A DNA stretch of 64,000 bases, taken from Affinundibacterium amnicola (GTDB lineage Bacteria; Pseudomonadota; Gammaproteobacteria; Burkholderiales; Burkholderiaceae_D). Location of the stretch: positions 124,001 to 188,000 of the forward strand of contig NZ_JACOFU010000004.1 of NCBI RefSeq assembly GCF_014284275.1, written 5' to 3'. A model generated the notes under the pieces. That model was given only the letters and a program-made list of their open reading frames with translations, was not told the DNA's origin and made no database searches. The position numbers and the translations under genes were made by a program. Below, in pieces: positions 36,377 through 45,870 of the stretch (positions are counted from its first letter, which is position 1; every line of letters begins with the position of its first letter).

Positions 36377-37642
36377 CTAGACCGCGTTGGCGATGTCGCT
36401 CGTATTTTCAGAATCCGGTTTGCTGGCGCGCTTAGGCAGTTCCGGCATCCGGCTTGCGATTATAAGCCAGATCAGGGATAAAACTGCAGTAAATATAAAC
36501 ACAGAACTGGCGCTGATATGTTGTTTCATCCAACCGCCAATGAAGCCGCCACAGGCTAAGCCTAATGCTTGCAAAGTGTTATATACACCAAGCGCCGCGC
36601 CCTTGGCGGAAGGTGGTGCGAGACGCGAAACCAAAGATGGCTGACTCGCTTCCAGAATATTAAACGCGAGGAAGAAGGCAAACAGCATCGCTATCAGCAT
36701 CGTGGCGTTTTCCAAGAAGCCCCAAAAGCCCAATTGCACCAACATCAATAAGGCGATCGACCAGACAAAAACCTGCTTCATCTTGCCACTACGTTCACCG
36801 CGCATAATCGCTAGTAACATCACAAAGAAGGAACCAAACACAACTGGCAAATACACTTGCCAATGTTGATCCAACGGTAGGTGTGCGTATTGTACTAATG
36901 CCGAAGGAACCACAACAAACATGGCAACCTGACTCAAATGCAAAACAAAAACGCCTACATTTAAACGCATCAGCTCAGGATTTTTTAACACCTGCATGAA
37001 CGGTACTTTAATCGTCGGCAGTGAAGGTGCATCTGGCGTAATCCAAGTCACAACGCCTATCGCCACAATCGCCATGATGGCAGTCAAAATAAATATGCCA
37101 TCCATGCCTATGCGCTGATACAAGACAGGTGCTAACACTAGCGACAACGCAAAGCTGATGCCAATCGACCCGCCAACCATCGCCATCGCCTTGGTGCGAT
37201 GTTCTTCCCGCGTGGTATCTGCCAACAAGGCGGTAATCGCCGCTGAAATTGCTCCAGCACCCTGCACTGCGCGCCCGATCAAAATGCCCATTACAGTATG
37301 CGACATCGCCGCGATCACAGCGCCGACAGCGAATAAAATCAACCCAATAATAATCACGGGCTTGCGACCATATTTATCCGAAGCTATACCGAACAGGATT
37401 TGCAAACAGGCTTGCGTCAGACCATAAATTCCCATTGCCATCCCGACCAAGGCAACATTGTCGCCATCCGGCAAGGTTTTGGCATGAATCGCGAAAATGG
37501 GCAGAATCAAAAACAAGCCAAACATGCGCAATGCAAAAATGGATGCCAAAGATGCGCCTGCGCGAATTTCGGAGGACGACATCTTATTTGAAACTGATGT
37601 GGAGGTGAGCGGTTGTGAGCTCATAGGTGTTGCGCTATTCAT
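36377..37642 (-). CDS. MFS transporter (YajR-like)
   Basis: This protein of about 421 residues has roughly twelve membrane segments beginning at SLASIFALRMFGLFLILPIF, which is the start of the YajR-like drug or metabolite MFS group. Substrate is unknown. The frame stays open to an ATG at 37696, and ATGs at 37642, 37624 and 37582 are possible; none has a strong ribosome-binding site, and I chose 37642 because it leaves a normal short cytoplasmic N-terminus. It sits between ssb (113 bp downstream) and divergent uvrA. Confidence 0.88.
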   Translation of the reverse strand: MNSATPMSSQPLTSTSVSNKMSSSEIRAGASLASIFALRMFGLFLILPIFAIHAKTLPDGDNVALVGMAMGIYGLTQACLQILFGIASDKYGRKPVIIIGLILFAVGAVIAAMSHTVMGILIGRAVQGAGAISAAITALLADTTREEHRTKAMAMVGGSIGISFALSLVLAPVLYQRIGMDGIFILTAIMAIVAIGVVTWITPDAPSLPTIKVPFMQVLKNPELMRLNVGVFVLHLSQVAMFVVVPSALVQYAHLPLDQHWQVYLPVVFGSFFVMLLAIMRGERSGKMKQVFVWSIALLMLVQLGFWGFLENATMLIAMLFAFFLAFNILEASQPSLVSRLAPPSAKGAALGVYNTLQALGLACGGFIGGWMKQHISASSVFIFTAVLSLIWLIIASRMPELPKRASKPDSENTSDIANAV

Positions 37643-37925
37643 AAGACTAATACTGCAAAATTCAGGCAAAAACTGAGTGTCTGCATCCCTGACCATGATT
37701 CTCGGGACAATTTATGATGACACTCGCGCTTATTTTTGAAAACCCGTTATAGTATCAGGTTGCTCGCCTTTCATTTCGAAATGCGAACCAGAATTGCGTT
37801 TGTTCGGTTGACTGAGATTAAATCCTGTTCCAAAAAATGGGAAATATCGTGAATTGAATAAATATTCTTTTCTTTATAGCACTTAGAATCTTTTTAATCA
37901 GCAGAAATCCAGCAGGAATTGTTTC

Positions 37926-40862
37926 ATGACCACTAGCAAAACTAAGAAATCCCTGAAGTCCGCGCCCGCAGAAATCGAATTCGATCTCGTGGACATGCCG
38001 CTCCCCAAAAAGGATGCGATCCGGGTTCGTGGTGCACGTACGCATAATCTGAAAAATATCAGCATAGACCTGCCACGCAATAAGCTGGTGGTGATTACCG
38101 GCTTATCAGGCTCGGGTAAATCCTCGCTGGCGTTTGATACCTTGTATGCGGAAGGCCAGCGACGCTATGTGGAATCACTGTCTGCGTATGCACGCCAGTT
38201 TTTGCAATTAATGGAAAAGCCCGATGTCGATTTGATCGAAGGCTTGTCGCCAGCGATTTCTATCGAGCAGAAAGCCACCTCACACAATCCGCGTTCAACG
38301 GTTGGTACCGTCACCGAAATTCACGATTACCTGCGTTTGCTGTACGCGCGTGTCGGCACACCGTACTGCCCCGATCATCCGGAAAATCCTTTAGCTGCAC
38401 AATCGGTTTCACAAATGGTCGATGCCGTGTTAGCGATGCCGGAAGACAGCAAGCTAATGATTTTGGCTCCAGTAGTATCGAATCGCAAAGGCGAGCATGT
38501 CGATTTATTCGAGCAAATGCAGGCGCAGGGTTTTGTACGCTTCCGCGTGCAAAGCGGCACGCATGCCGCAAAGATTTATGATGTTGATGATTTGCCGAAA
38601 CTCAAGAAAACTGAAAAGCATACGATTGATGTGGTCGTCGATCGCGTCAAAGTCAAAGCCGACATTAAGCAACGTCTGGCAGAATCATTTGAAACCTGCT
38701 TGCGTATTGCAGAAGGTCGTGCGCTGGTCGTTGATATGGATAGTGGACACGAACAATTATTCTCCAACAAATTTGCCTGCCCGACTTGCGGCTATAGCTT
38801 ACAAGAACTAGAACCACGTCTGTTCTCATTCAATAATCCTATGGGCGCTTGCCCTGAATGCGACGGCCTCGGTCATATCGAATTCTTTGATCCAAAACGC
38901 ATCGTCGCTTTCCCAAATTTATCTTTAGCGAGCGGCGCAGTCAAAGGCTGGGATAGACGCAATCAATTCTATTTCCAGATGTTGTCTAACCTGGCGGCTT
39001 TCTATGATTTTGATTTGGATCTGCCGTTTGAACAATTACCAGAAGCAGCACAGCAAGTCGTGCTTTATGGTTCGGGCAAACAAAGCATTCCTTTCACCTA
39101 TGTGAATGAAAAAGGTCGCACTGTCGTCAAAGAACATACGTTCGAAGGTGTGGTCACCAATCTGCAAAGACGTTATCGCGAAACCGATTCGATGGCTGTC
39201 AAAGAAGAACTAGCAAAATTCATCAATGAAAAAGAATGTCCGTCTTGCCACGGTGCGCGATTGCGCGTTGAAGCCCGTTATGTGAAAGTCGGCAATGGCA
39301 AACAAGAGCGCGCGATTTATGAAATCAGTGCGATGCCTTTACGTGAAGGCATGGATTTTTTTGGCAAATTAAAACTCACAGGATCGAAGCGCGATATCGC
39401 GGATCGCATCATTAAAGAAATCAGCTCACGCCTGACGTTTTTAAACAATGTCGGCCTCGATTATTTATCACTGGATCGTAGTGCGGATACCTTGTCGGGT
39501 GGTGAAGCGCAGCGGATTCGTCTCGCTTCACAAATCGGCTCAGGCTTGACGGGTGTGATGTACGTTTTGGATGAACCTTCTATCGGTTTGCATCAACGCG
39601 ATAATGACCGCTTGATCGGTACGCTCAAACATTTACGTGATATTGGTAATAGTGTTCTCGTGGTTGAGCATGATGAAGACGCGATCCGTTGCGCCGACTT
39701 TATTGTCGATATGGGACTCGGTGCTGGCGTACATGGTGGCGAAATTATCGCGCAAGGTTCTCTCAACGACATCATGCAAAGCAAGCGCTCTTTGACTGCG
39801 CAATATTTATCCGGCGCGTTGGAAATTGAAGTATCGAAAAAACGCACGGCCTTCAATCCCGAAAAACAATTTGTGATCGCTGGCGCGACTGGCAACAATC
39901 TGAAAAAAGTCACGATGAAGTTACCCGTCGGTTTACTGACTTGCGTGACAGGTGTTTCTGGCTCCGGCAAATCAACTTTGGTCAACGATACTTTATATCT
40001 GGCTGCCTCACGCCATCTGTACGGTTCACAAACCGAACCAGCCGCGTTTGAAAGCATCAGCGGCCTAGAACATTTCGATAAAGTCATCGCGGTTGATCAA
40101 GCGCCAATTGGTCGTACGCCACGCTCGAATCCAGCGACATACACTGGCTTGTTCACTCCGATTCGCGATTTGTTTGCGACTGTTCCCGTCGCCAAAGAAC
40201 GTGGTTACAGCGCAGGTCGTTTCTCCTTCAACGTCAAAGGCGGACGCTGCGAAGCTTGTCAGGGCGATGGCGTGATTAAGGTTGAAATGCATTTCTTGCC
40301 GGACGTTTATGTGCCTTGCGACGTGTGCCACGGCAAACGCTACAACCGTGAAACTTTGGAAGTGCAATACAAAGGTAAGAACATCAACGAGATTCTGGCA
40401 ATGACGGTCGAAGATGCGCATGAATTCTTCAAGCCTGTGCCTTTGATTGCACGTAAATTGCAAACCCTGCTGGATGTGGGTCTAGGTTATATCCGCCTCG
40501 GTCAAAGCGCCACCACGTTGTCGGGCGGCGAAGCGCAACGCGTGAAATTATCCTTGGAATTATCTAAGCGCGATACCGGTCGTACTTTGTATATTTTGGA
40601 TGAGCCGACTACGGGCTTGCATTTCCACGATATCGCTTTGCTTTTGAAAGTTATTCACCGTCTGCGCGATCAAGGTAACACCGTGGTGATCATTGAACAC
40701 AATCTGGACGTGATTAAAACAGCGGACTGGATTGTCGATATGGGACCCGAAGGTGGTGCCGGTGGTGGCCGCATTATCGCCAGTGGTACGCCGGAAGATG
40801 TGGCGGCGAATGAGCATAGTGTGACTGGGCATTATTTGTTGCCTTTGTTGAAGAAGAATTAA
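37926..40862 (+). CDS. uvrA: Excinuclease ABC subunit A
   Basis: The 978-residue ATPase recognises DNA damage for nucleotide excision repair with UvrB and UvrC. Two ABC cassettes are visible: Walker [10 protein letters not shown] near residue 58 and GVSGSGKST near 679, signatures [12 protein letters not shown] and [11 protein letters not shown], and Walker [12 protein letters not shown] and [11 protein letters not shown]. Zinc-binding cysteines occur in CPTCGYS...CPECDG and CEACQG...CDVCHG. The N-terminus is about 30 residues longer than in E. coli. The divergent region 37643-37925 contains no LexA-type box that I can see. Confidence 0.97.
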   Translation: MTTSKTKKSLKSAPAEIEFDLVDMPLPKKDAIRVRGARTHNLKNISIDLPRNKLVVITGLSGSGKSSLAFDTLYAEGQRRYVESLSAYARQFLQLMEKPDVDLIEGLSPAISIEQKATSHNPRSTVGTVTEIHDYLRLLYARVGTPYCPDHPENPLAAQSVSQMVDAVLAMPEDSKLMILAPVVSNRKGEHVDLFEQMQAQGFVRFRVQSGTHAAKIYDVDDLPKLKKTEKHTIDVVVDRVKVKADIKQRLAESFETCLRIAEGRALVVDMDSGHEQLFSNKFACPTCGYSLQELEPRLFSFNNPMGACPECDGLGHIEFFDPKRIVAFPNLSLASGAVKGWDRRNQFYFQMLSNLAAFYDFDLDLPFEQLPEAAQQVVLYGSGKQSIPFTYVNEKGRTVVKEHTFEGVVTNLQRRYRETDSMAVKEELAKFINEKECPSCHGARLRVEARYVKVGNGKQERAIYEISAMPLREGMDFFGKLKLTGSKRDIADRIIKEISSRLTFLNNVGLDYLSLDRSADTLSGGEAQRIRLASQIGSGLTGVMYVLDEPSIGLHQRDNDRLIGTLKHLRDIGNSVLVVEHDEDAIRCADFIVDMGLGAGVHGGEIIAQGSLNDIMQSKRSLTAQYLSGALEIEVSKKRTAFNPEKQFVIAGATGNNLKKVTMKLPVGLLTCVTGVSGSGKSTLVNDTLYLAASRHLYGSQTEPAAFESISGLEHFDKVIAVDQAPIGRTPRSNPATYTGLFTPIRDLFATVPVAKERGYSAGRFSFNVKGGRCEACQGDGVIKVEMHFLPDVYVPCDVCHGKRYNRETLEVQYKGKNINEILAMTVEDAHEFFKPVPLIARKLQTLLDVGLGYIRLGQSATTLSGGEAQRVKLSLELSKRDTGRTLYILDEPTTGLHFHDIALLLKVIHRLRDQGNTVVIIEHNLDVIKTADWIVDMGPEGGAGGGRIIASGTPEDVAANEHSVTGHYLLPLLKKN

Positions 40863-40883
40863 AAGCATTGCCGCAGAGGTGCG

Positions 40884-40945
40884 GAGTACGCAGAGAAATT
40901 CATCACAAAACTCAGCGTGTCCTGCGCTCATGTGGCAAGGCTTTT
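40884..40945. repeat. Direct repeat copy 1 (about 62 bp)
   Basis: This stretch starts GAGTACGCAGAGAAATTC and ends GGCAAGGCTTTT. A related copy starts GAGTACGTAGAGAAATTC at 41098. They match over most of the length. It begins 22 bp after the uvrA stop, and belongs to a repeat class rich in CGCAGAG that I have seen in many proteobacterial intergenic regions. Confidence 0.7.
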
Positions 40946-40968
40946 GAGCGATTTGAACGTAATTCGTC

Positions 40969-41048
40969 GTCATTCCTGCGCAGGCAGGAATCCAGTGTCG
41001 TCAGTTGTTCAACGAACGCCGCTGGGTTCCTGCCTACGCAGGAGTGAC
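40969..41048. repeat. 80-bp inverted-repeat element inside the uvrA-pth spacer
   Basis: A 27-bp arm (40969-40995) starting GTCATTCCTGCGCAGGCAGG is matched by its reverse complement at 41022-41048 with three mismatches, around a 26-bp loop. Each arm is itself nearly self-complementary. The unit resembles the common 'ATTCCTGCG/CAGGAAT' dispersed repeats of Burkholderiales and lies between the two direct repeats. Confidence 0.75.
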
Positions 41049-41097
41049 ACAAGAACGGGCGACTAGGCATTAAGAAAGAAAACAAGCTCACGCCATT

Positions 41098-41160
41098 GAG
41101 TACGTAGAGAAATTCCTCAAAAAAACTCTGCTCTCTCTGCGCCTCTGCGACAAAGCTTTT
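41098..41160. repeat. Direct repeat copy 2 (about 63 bp)
   Basis: This is the second copy of the repeat at 40884, starting GAGTACGTAGAGAAATTC and ending GACAAAGCTTTT. It ends 24 bp before pth. Its CTCTGCGCCTCTGCGACAA end is also an imperfect inverse of TTGCCGCAGAGGTGCGGAG at 40868-40886. Confidence 0.7.
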
Positions 41161-41184
41161 GATCCAAAAAACTTTTAAATTACT

Positions 41185-41763
41185 ATGAGCATCAAACTAA
41201 TCGTAGGCCTAGGCAACCCCGGCCCTGAATATGAACAAACCCGTCACAACGCGGGTTTTTGGCTGATCGATCAACTCGCTGGCAGCGGCTTGCAGCGCGA
41301 TAAAAATTTCAATGCCTTGGTTGCGAAGACGCGCATCGCAGGTGAAGAAGTTTGGCTATTACAACCGCAAACTTTTATGAACCGTTCTGGGCAATCGGTC
41401 GGTGCGCTCTGCCGTTTTTACAAAATCTTGCCAGAACAAGTCTTGGTTGTGCATGATGAACTCGATATCGCCCCTGGTCTCGCTAAGCTAAAAAAAGGTG
41501 GATCTTCAGGCGGGCATAACGGACTCAAAGACATCACAGCGGCACTTGGCACCCAAGATTATTGGCGCATGCGCATAGGCATCGGCCATCCCCGTACTTT
41601 GAATTTACAACAAGGCGTCGCAGATTTTGTTTTGCATAGACCGCGAAAAGAAGAACAACCGTTAATTGATGAATCGATTGCGCGCGGCTTAGAGATTATT
41701 CCTATGTTAATCAAGGGAGAATTTGCAGACGCGATGACGAAGTTACATACAGTGGCAAAGTAA
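41185..41763 (+). CDS. pth: Peptidyl-tRNA hydrolase
   Basis: The 192-residue enzyme releases peptide from prematurely dropped peptidyl-tRNA. Active-site features are clear: [20 protein letters not shown] contains the Asn and catalytic His (about 20-22), [10 protein letters not shown] carries the Asp, and GGHNGLKDI carries the substrate Asn. Length is normal. It is followed by a strong hairpin terminator shared with the convergent TonB receptor gene. Confidence 0.97.
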   Translation: MSIKLIVGLGNPGPEYEQTRHNAGFWLIDQLAGSGLQRDKNFNALVAKTRIAGEEVWLLQPQTFMNRSGQSVGALCRFYKILPEQVLVVHDELDIAPGLAKLKKGGSSGGHNGLKDITAALGTQDYWRMRIGIGHPRTLNLQQGVADFVLHRPRKEEQPLIDESIARGLEIIPMLIKGEFADAMTKLHTVAK

Positions 41764-41791
41764 GTCTAAACGATCCAAACATTAATCCAAC

Positions 41792-41828
41792 AAAAAAGCC
41801 TCAGACAAAGCATTGTCTGAGGCTTTTT
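41792..41828. terminator. Bidirectional terminator between pth and the TonB receptor gene
   Basis: AAAAAAGCCTCAGACAA pairs perfectly with its reverse complement TTGTCTGAGGCTTTTTT around AGCA, and a T-run follows on both strands. It serves the convergent genes on both sides. Confidence 0.93.
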
Positions 41829-41870
41829 TTGTTTATTCAGGTGATACCTCACCTGAATATCCCTCCGTCA

Positions 41871-44651
41871 TTAAAACTTGTAACTTCCACTTACATAGAA
41901 TGTACGGAAAGTTGGAGCCCAACCATCACGCCATGTTACTGGACCTTCTGAGTTGAACAAATTGCCAACAAAGAAGTTGATACGGGTATTTTTGATGCCA
42001 GAGTATGACAAGCTATAGTTCACGAAGATAGATTCATCAACATGCTCACAAGCAGCCATATTTTCCGCAGCAACTTTTTGTGTCGCGCAGTAAGTTGGTG
42101 AAGAGATGCTATTTGTGCTGTAACCACCGTTGTAGTTTACAACGACAGAATTGTCCCAGTTGCCTGTTTTCAAGGCTGCAGTCACTTTCGCGCCCATACG
42201 ACCACCACGATCATATGTACCAACAACGTTCTTATTCCATTTGCCGTCAGCAACGCTGTAAGTCTGGTAGTTCATCTCATAGTTACCATCGAGACTCAAA
42301 CGCAAATCACCAACATTAGCAATCTTAAATCTTGAAGTCACATCAAAATCTAAGCCTGAAGCACGTGTTTTACCGCTATTGACGTATGGGTTATAGACCA
42401 ATCCAAGCTTGCCGATGTTTTGGAAGTTTGCTGTCGTTGTTGGTGCATACTTCTTCACCAAAGCGATGAATTCATTGTCAGAGGCTGAATTATCAACGCG
42501 CAACAATTGACCCGCTGGCAGACCTGCTTCACCTTTCAAGATGTCCACTACTGAACGCGTGCCGATTTGATCTTTGCGCTCGATATTGTAGTAGTCCATT
42601 GCAAATGACCATTGCTTACTTGGAGCCATAACAAAGCCCAAAGTGTATGAACGTGAAGTTTCTGGCTTCAAATCTGGATTTGAAGCGACAAAACTTGGCA
42701 AGCTTGCTGAGCAATCTGTGTTGCGATAGCTATTGCCTAAAGTCTTATCAGCAGTAGTTGCATTTGGATTATTCTGAATCAAATTGTTCAATTCAGTCGC
42801 GATTGGGCAACGACGTGGATCGATATTGCCATTGGATACAGAACTACGGCCTAAACCATTTCCAGACTCAACGATGTTTGGCGCACGGAAACCACCTGAA
42901 GCAGTTGCACGAACCAACAAGGCATCAGTCACGGTGTAACGTAAGCCGAGTTTTGGAGAAACGTGTGCATCGAAATCACCTTGTTTATCAGCACGTAATG
43001 CGGCACTAACTTCGAGGTCTTTGATCACTGGAATTGTCGCTTCACCAAAGATCGCATATTGGTTACGCGTGTCTTTCACTTGCAAACCGAAAATACCAAC
43101 TAACTCACCATTCAAGACATTGTCGGAACTCTTCATTTCATAAGCTTCACGACGGATATCAATACCCGCAGCAACTGATAATGGACCCGCTGGCAATTGC
43201 ATTACTTCGCCAGTCATTGTCGCATCGAAAAAGGTCGTTGTTGCTTTACCTTTCGTTGTACGGACTGGGAACATTGTTTCTAACAACGCGATATCGTTTT
43301 TCTGACCGAACTTGTAGGTCTTATTCACGATCGCATCGGTGTACCCCTTAGCGCTAGTAGAACGTGTGGACTTGTCCGCTGTCGATTCCATATGACCGAA
43401 AGCAGATTTCCAATCGTAATTGCCCCATGTACCGTTGAGGTTCAACATGGCACGATACTGCTCAGAATTCGTTTTATTGAAATTGAATCCATCGCCTGTA
43501 TCCATCATACGAGCACGATACTCAACTGGTGTTGTGTATGGATTGCTAGGATGGCCTACTGGCAATTTTGGATACGTGAATGGACCGACCATCTTGCCGC
43601 CGTACACGTTGTACCAAATACTAGAACCAGTTGTCGCTGGCGTTGTGGATGGTCCAACGATGTAGGAGTTATAAGCGTTTGCGTAGGTTAATTCGAAATT
43701 TGCATCAATTTCTTTACCGATTTTAAAGCTGGTATTACTGGCCAATGCATAACGTTCGTTATTTGTCGTTTGACCAGCGTAATCCAAGATGTCCATCTTA
43801 CATTGCTTGTCGATAGGATCGATATCTGCTGCCGGGCAACCTGGCGCTGCTTTAATATTGGTACTGCTGATGAAGTAATTACCCGTTGGCGTGTAAGCAC
43901 TTTTCGCATCCCAAGTCGAACGACCTGGTGTTTGACGATGCCATTCTGGGTACTTATCACGCAAATCACCGGTTGTGTAGCCATCGCGCTTATAGCCTTC
44001 GATAGTCAAATAGGTGTTAAAACCATTTGTTTCTACATCGCCGTAACCATAGATTGCGGAAACATTGCGGCTGCGGTTGTCAGCAAAATTTTCAGCGACA
44101 CGGTAACCAGCTTTGATTTCTGCGCCTTGGTAATTTTTACGCAAAATGATATTGATGACACCTGCGATTGCGTCAGAGCCGTAGATCGCAGAAGCACCGT
44201 CTTTCAAAATTTCAATACGATCAATCGCGTCAGATGCGATTGCGTCTAAGTTAGTGAAATTGTCTTGCGCACCATCAGACAAACCGTATGGTGCAATGCG
44301 GCGACCGTTAACCAAAACCAAAGTCGCTACTTTACCCAAACCACGCATACCAGCAGCAGATGCGCCAGTCGCAAAACCGCCAGAACCTTGAGATGCAGAA
44401 TTCAAACTTACGCCAACAGCAACTGAATCAGTGATAACGCCCAGCGCTGTGTTTGCACCACTGCGAATAATATCTTCGCGTGTCAACACTTGCACAGAAG
44501 CAGAAGTCTCAATGTTGGTGCGCTTAATACTAGAACCAGTTACTTCAATACGTTGGATTTTTTGTTCTTGCGCAAAAGCAGGAACAGCCACAGCGAGGGA
44601 GTTAAGAACGCCAATAGCGATCAAAGCTTTCGTCATTTGTTTCAGTTTCAT
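41871..44651 (-). CDS. TonB-dependent outer-membrane receptor
   Basis: The 926-residue protein has a Sec signal peptide ending PAFAQ (about residue 28), a plug domain (SASVQVLTREDIIRSGANTALGVI, DRIEILKDGASAIYGSDAIAGVINII near 75-170) and a long beta-barrel ending in the C-terminal aromatic FYVSGSYKF. A TonB box is not obvious; RIEVTGSSIKRTN near residue 33 is the usual segment of CirA/BtuB-like or carbohydrate-type receptors of this size. The substrate is unknown; the size and 'TSASVQVL' plug type recall glycan or peptide receptors in Gammaproteobacteria. It is transcribed alone, and the 414-bp upstream region (44652-45066) has an AT-rich likely promoter. It is about 6.5 kb from the sugar cluster and is not evidently part of it. 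Confidence 0.93.
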   Translation of the reverse strand: MKLKQMTKALIAIGVLNSLAVAVPAFAQEQKIQRIEVTGSSIKRTNIETSASVQVLTREDIIRSGANTALGVITDSVAVGVSLNSASQGSGGFATGASAAGMRGLGKVATLVLVNGRRIAPYGLSDGAQDNFTNLDAIASDAIDRIEILKDGASAIYGSDAIAGVINIILRKNYQGAEIKAGYRVAENFADNRSRNVSAIYGYGDVETNGFNTYLTIEGYKRDGYTTGDLRDKYPEWHRQTPGRSTWDAKSAYTPTGNYFISSTNIKAAPGCPAADIDPIDKQCKMDILDYAGQTTNNERYALASNTSFKIGKEIDANFELTYANAYNSYIVGPSTTPATTGSSIWYNVYGGKMVGPFTYPKLPVGHPSNPYTTPVEYRARMMDTGDGFNFNKTNSEQYRAMLNLNGTWGNYDWKSAFGHMESTADKSTRSTSAKGYTDAIVNKTYKFGQKNDIALLETMFPVRTTKGKATTTFFDATMTGEVMQLPAGPLSVAAGIDIRREAYEMKSSDNVLNGELVGIFGLQVKDTRNQYAIFGEATIPVIKDLEVSAALRADKQGDFDAHVSPKLGLRYTVTDALLVRATASGGFRAPNIVESGNGLGRSSVSNGNIDPRRCPIATELNNLIQNNPNATTADKTLGNSYRNTDCSASLPSFVASNPDLKPETSRSYTLGFVMAPSKQWSFAMDYYNIERKDQIGTRSVVDILKGEAGLPAGQLLRVDNSASDNEFIALVKKYAPTTTANFQNIGKLGLVYNPYVNSGKTRASGLDFDVTSRFKIANVGDLRLSLDGNYEMNYQTYSVADGKWNKNVVGTYDRGGRMGAKVTAALKTGNWDNSVVVNYNGGYSTNSISSPTYCATQKVAAENMAACEHVDESIFVNYSLSYSGIKNTRINFFVGNLFNSEGPVTWRDGWAPTFRTFYVSGSYKF

Positions 44652-45005
44652 ATCAACTCTTTCATTTTGTTACAAAATTCTTGGATGACTCCAAAGTGGA
44701 AGTAGTTCCCTACTTTGGCTATTAAATTGCAGATTATTGAAAAATAATTTTCATTTCTTGATTTAATTAGGTTCGAATAATACAAGATTCCTAAGGAAAA
44801 AATCCAAATTAATTTCAATTTGTGGAAATTTCCTCAAATTTGCAGGCGAAATTTTCACTTAAATATGTAAACTTAGTTTCAATTAAGGCACGCAAAAAAA
44901 TAAATATTGCAATGCAACATTTTCTCAACTTCGATTAAATGATGAAAAATTGGAAAGCAACTGCTTAAAGCGATGCGCAAGCAATTGATAATAAGAAGGG
45001 AGCAA

Positions 45006-45029
45006 GATGACGATCACGTGATCGTCATC
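45006..45029. repeat. Perfect 24-bp palindrome downstream of the ribbon-helix-helix gene
   Basis: GATGACGATCAC (45006-45017) is followed directly by its reverse complement GTGATCGTCATC. No base is mispaired. It lies 38 bp beyond the stop of the minus-strand gene ending at 45067. It lacks a T-run on the minus strand, so it might be a protein-binding site, not a terminator. The rest of 44652-45005 is AT-rich. Confidence 0.8.
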
Positions 45030-45066
45030 CCCAAAAAAACGCTCAGTGTTTACTTTTAGCAACTAG

Positions 45067-45252
45067 TTAATCATCGACCTCAGAGCTAGTTGATGCCGGT
45101 ATTTTTTTACCGCGTTGAGCCAAAGCCTGGCGCAACAAATATTCGACCTGTGCATTAGCACTACGCAATTCTTGCGCAGCCAAGCGTTCGATTTCAGTCC
45201 ACAGCACGGGATCAATACGTAGCGGGAAAGATTTTTTTCCAGGACTTGCCAT
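45067..45252 (-). CDS. Arc-like ribbon-helix-helix DNA-binding protein
   Basis: The 61-residue protein fits a ribbon-helix-helix repressor: a beta-strand KSFPLRIDP followed by two helices VLWTEIERLAAQELRSANAQVEYLLRQALAQRG, then a short acidic tail. Such Arc-family proteins are often DNA-binding partners. Next to an SPFH-domain protein and a small membrane protein, in the order SPFH, membrane protein, Arc, this is a recurrent bacterial gene set. It follows the membrane-protein gene by 26 bp and is likely in the same transcript. It is too short to be certain from sequence alone. Confidence 0.78.
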   Translation of the reverse strand: MASPGKKSFPLRIDPVLWTEIERLAAQELRSANAQVEYLLRQALAQRGKKIPASTSSEVDD

Positions 45253-45278
45253 GACGACTCACATTGAAGAATATTTGC

Positions 45279-45761
45279 TTATGCTGTGCCCTGTGCCCTA
45301 AGACCTGAGCCATTAAGCAGCGCATTAATTTTCTGATATAGCACTTCAGGCTCCGACGAGCCTAATCGAATTTTGCTTCCATCGGTTTTATAGATTCGCA
45401 CAGCGCCATCACCTGCCGCGTTATACAGCATGCCTTCAGCAGTGAATCGTATGCCTTTGCCTTCGTACCATTTAGTGTTGCAAATTTCCACGCGTTGAAT
45501 CTGCGACAAAGCTAACTCCCACTTTGGGCGTCCGAACAAGCCAAAATACCAGCGTAATTTGTCTTCTTCCAGCTGTATGCTTAAGCGTGCAAAGAGCGTT
45601 AGCACAAGCAAGTTAATTAGCATCATTAAGCCGAAGACTTTCCAGATCAAGACTGATTTCTGCGCTGTCGCACCATCTAAGCCAAACGCTGCCACAGCCA
45701 AAGTGCTCAGTGGCAGTAAGATCCACAATAGAATCATCCACTGACGAGATTGATACCGCAT
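45279..45761 (-). CDS. Membrane protein with a PH-like domain
   Basis: The 160-residue protein has two N-terminal membrane segments (about residues 10-28 and 42-62) and a soluble C-terminal domain starting RLSIQLEEDKLRWYFG, a pattern like bacterial PH (bPH) domains, with WEL and IRLGSSEPEVLYQKI stretches. Its function is not known. It lies between an SPFH gene and a ribbon-helix-helix gene, which suggests a joint membrane-associated system. Confidence 0.75.
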   Translation of the reverse strand: MRYQSRQWMILLWILLPLSTLAVAAFGLDGATAQKSVLIWKVFGLMMLINLLVLTLFARLSIQLEEDKLRWYFGLFGRPKWELALSQIQRVEICNTKWYEGKGIRFTAEGMLYNAAGDGAVRIYKTDGSKIRLGSSEPEVLYQKINALLNGSGLRAQGTA

Positions 45762-45870
45762 AAAGAACTCACTTTTCTTAATTTATTAATGTCGAATTAT
45801 CGTCGATTTTACAAAAGCGTCGGCGCATACAATTTAACGATCAATCGACGAAATGGCGTAAGCCCAGCAA

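Noticed and set aside
37643-37925. SOS (LexA) operator at uvrA
   Set aside because: No CTGT-N8-ACAG match was found; CTGTTCCAAAAAATGG lacks the second half.
41871-44651. TonB receptor as the uptake component of the sugar cluster
   Set aside because: It is 6.5 kb away behind ssb, uvrA and pth and in its own transcription unit, so linkage is not supported.
41871-44705. Several long antisense frames opposite the TonB receptor and other large genes
   Set aside because: They lack ribosome-binding sites and family features and are shadows of the real coding strand.
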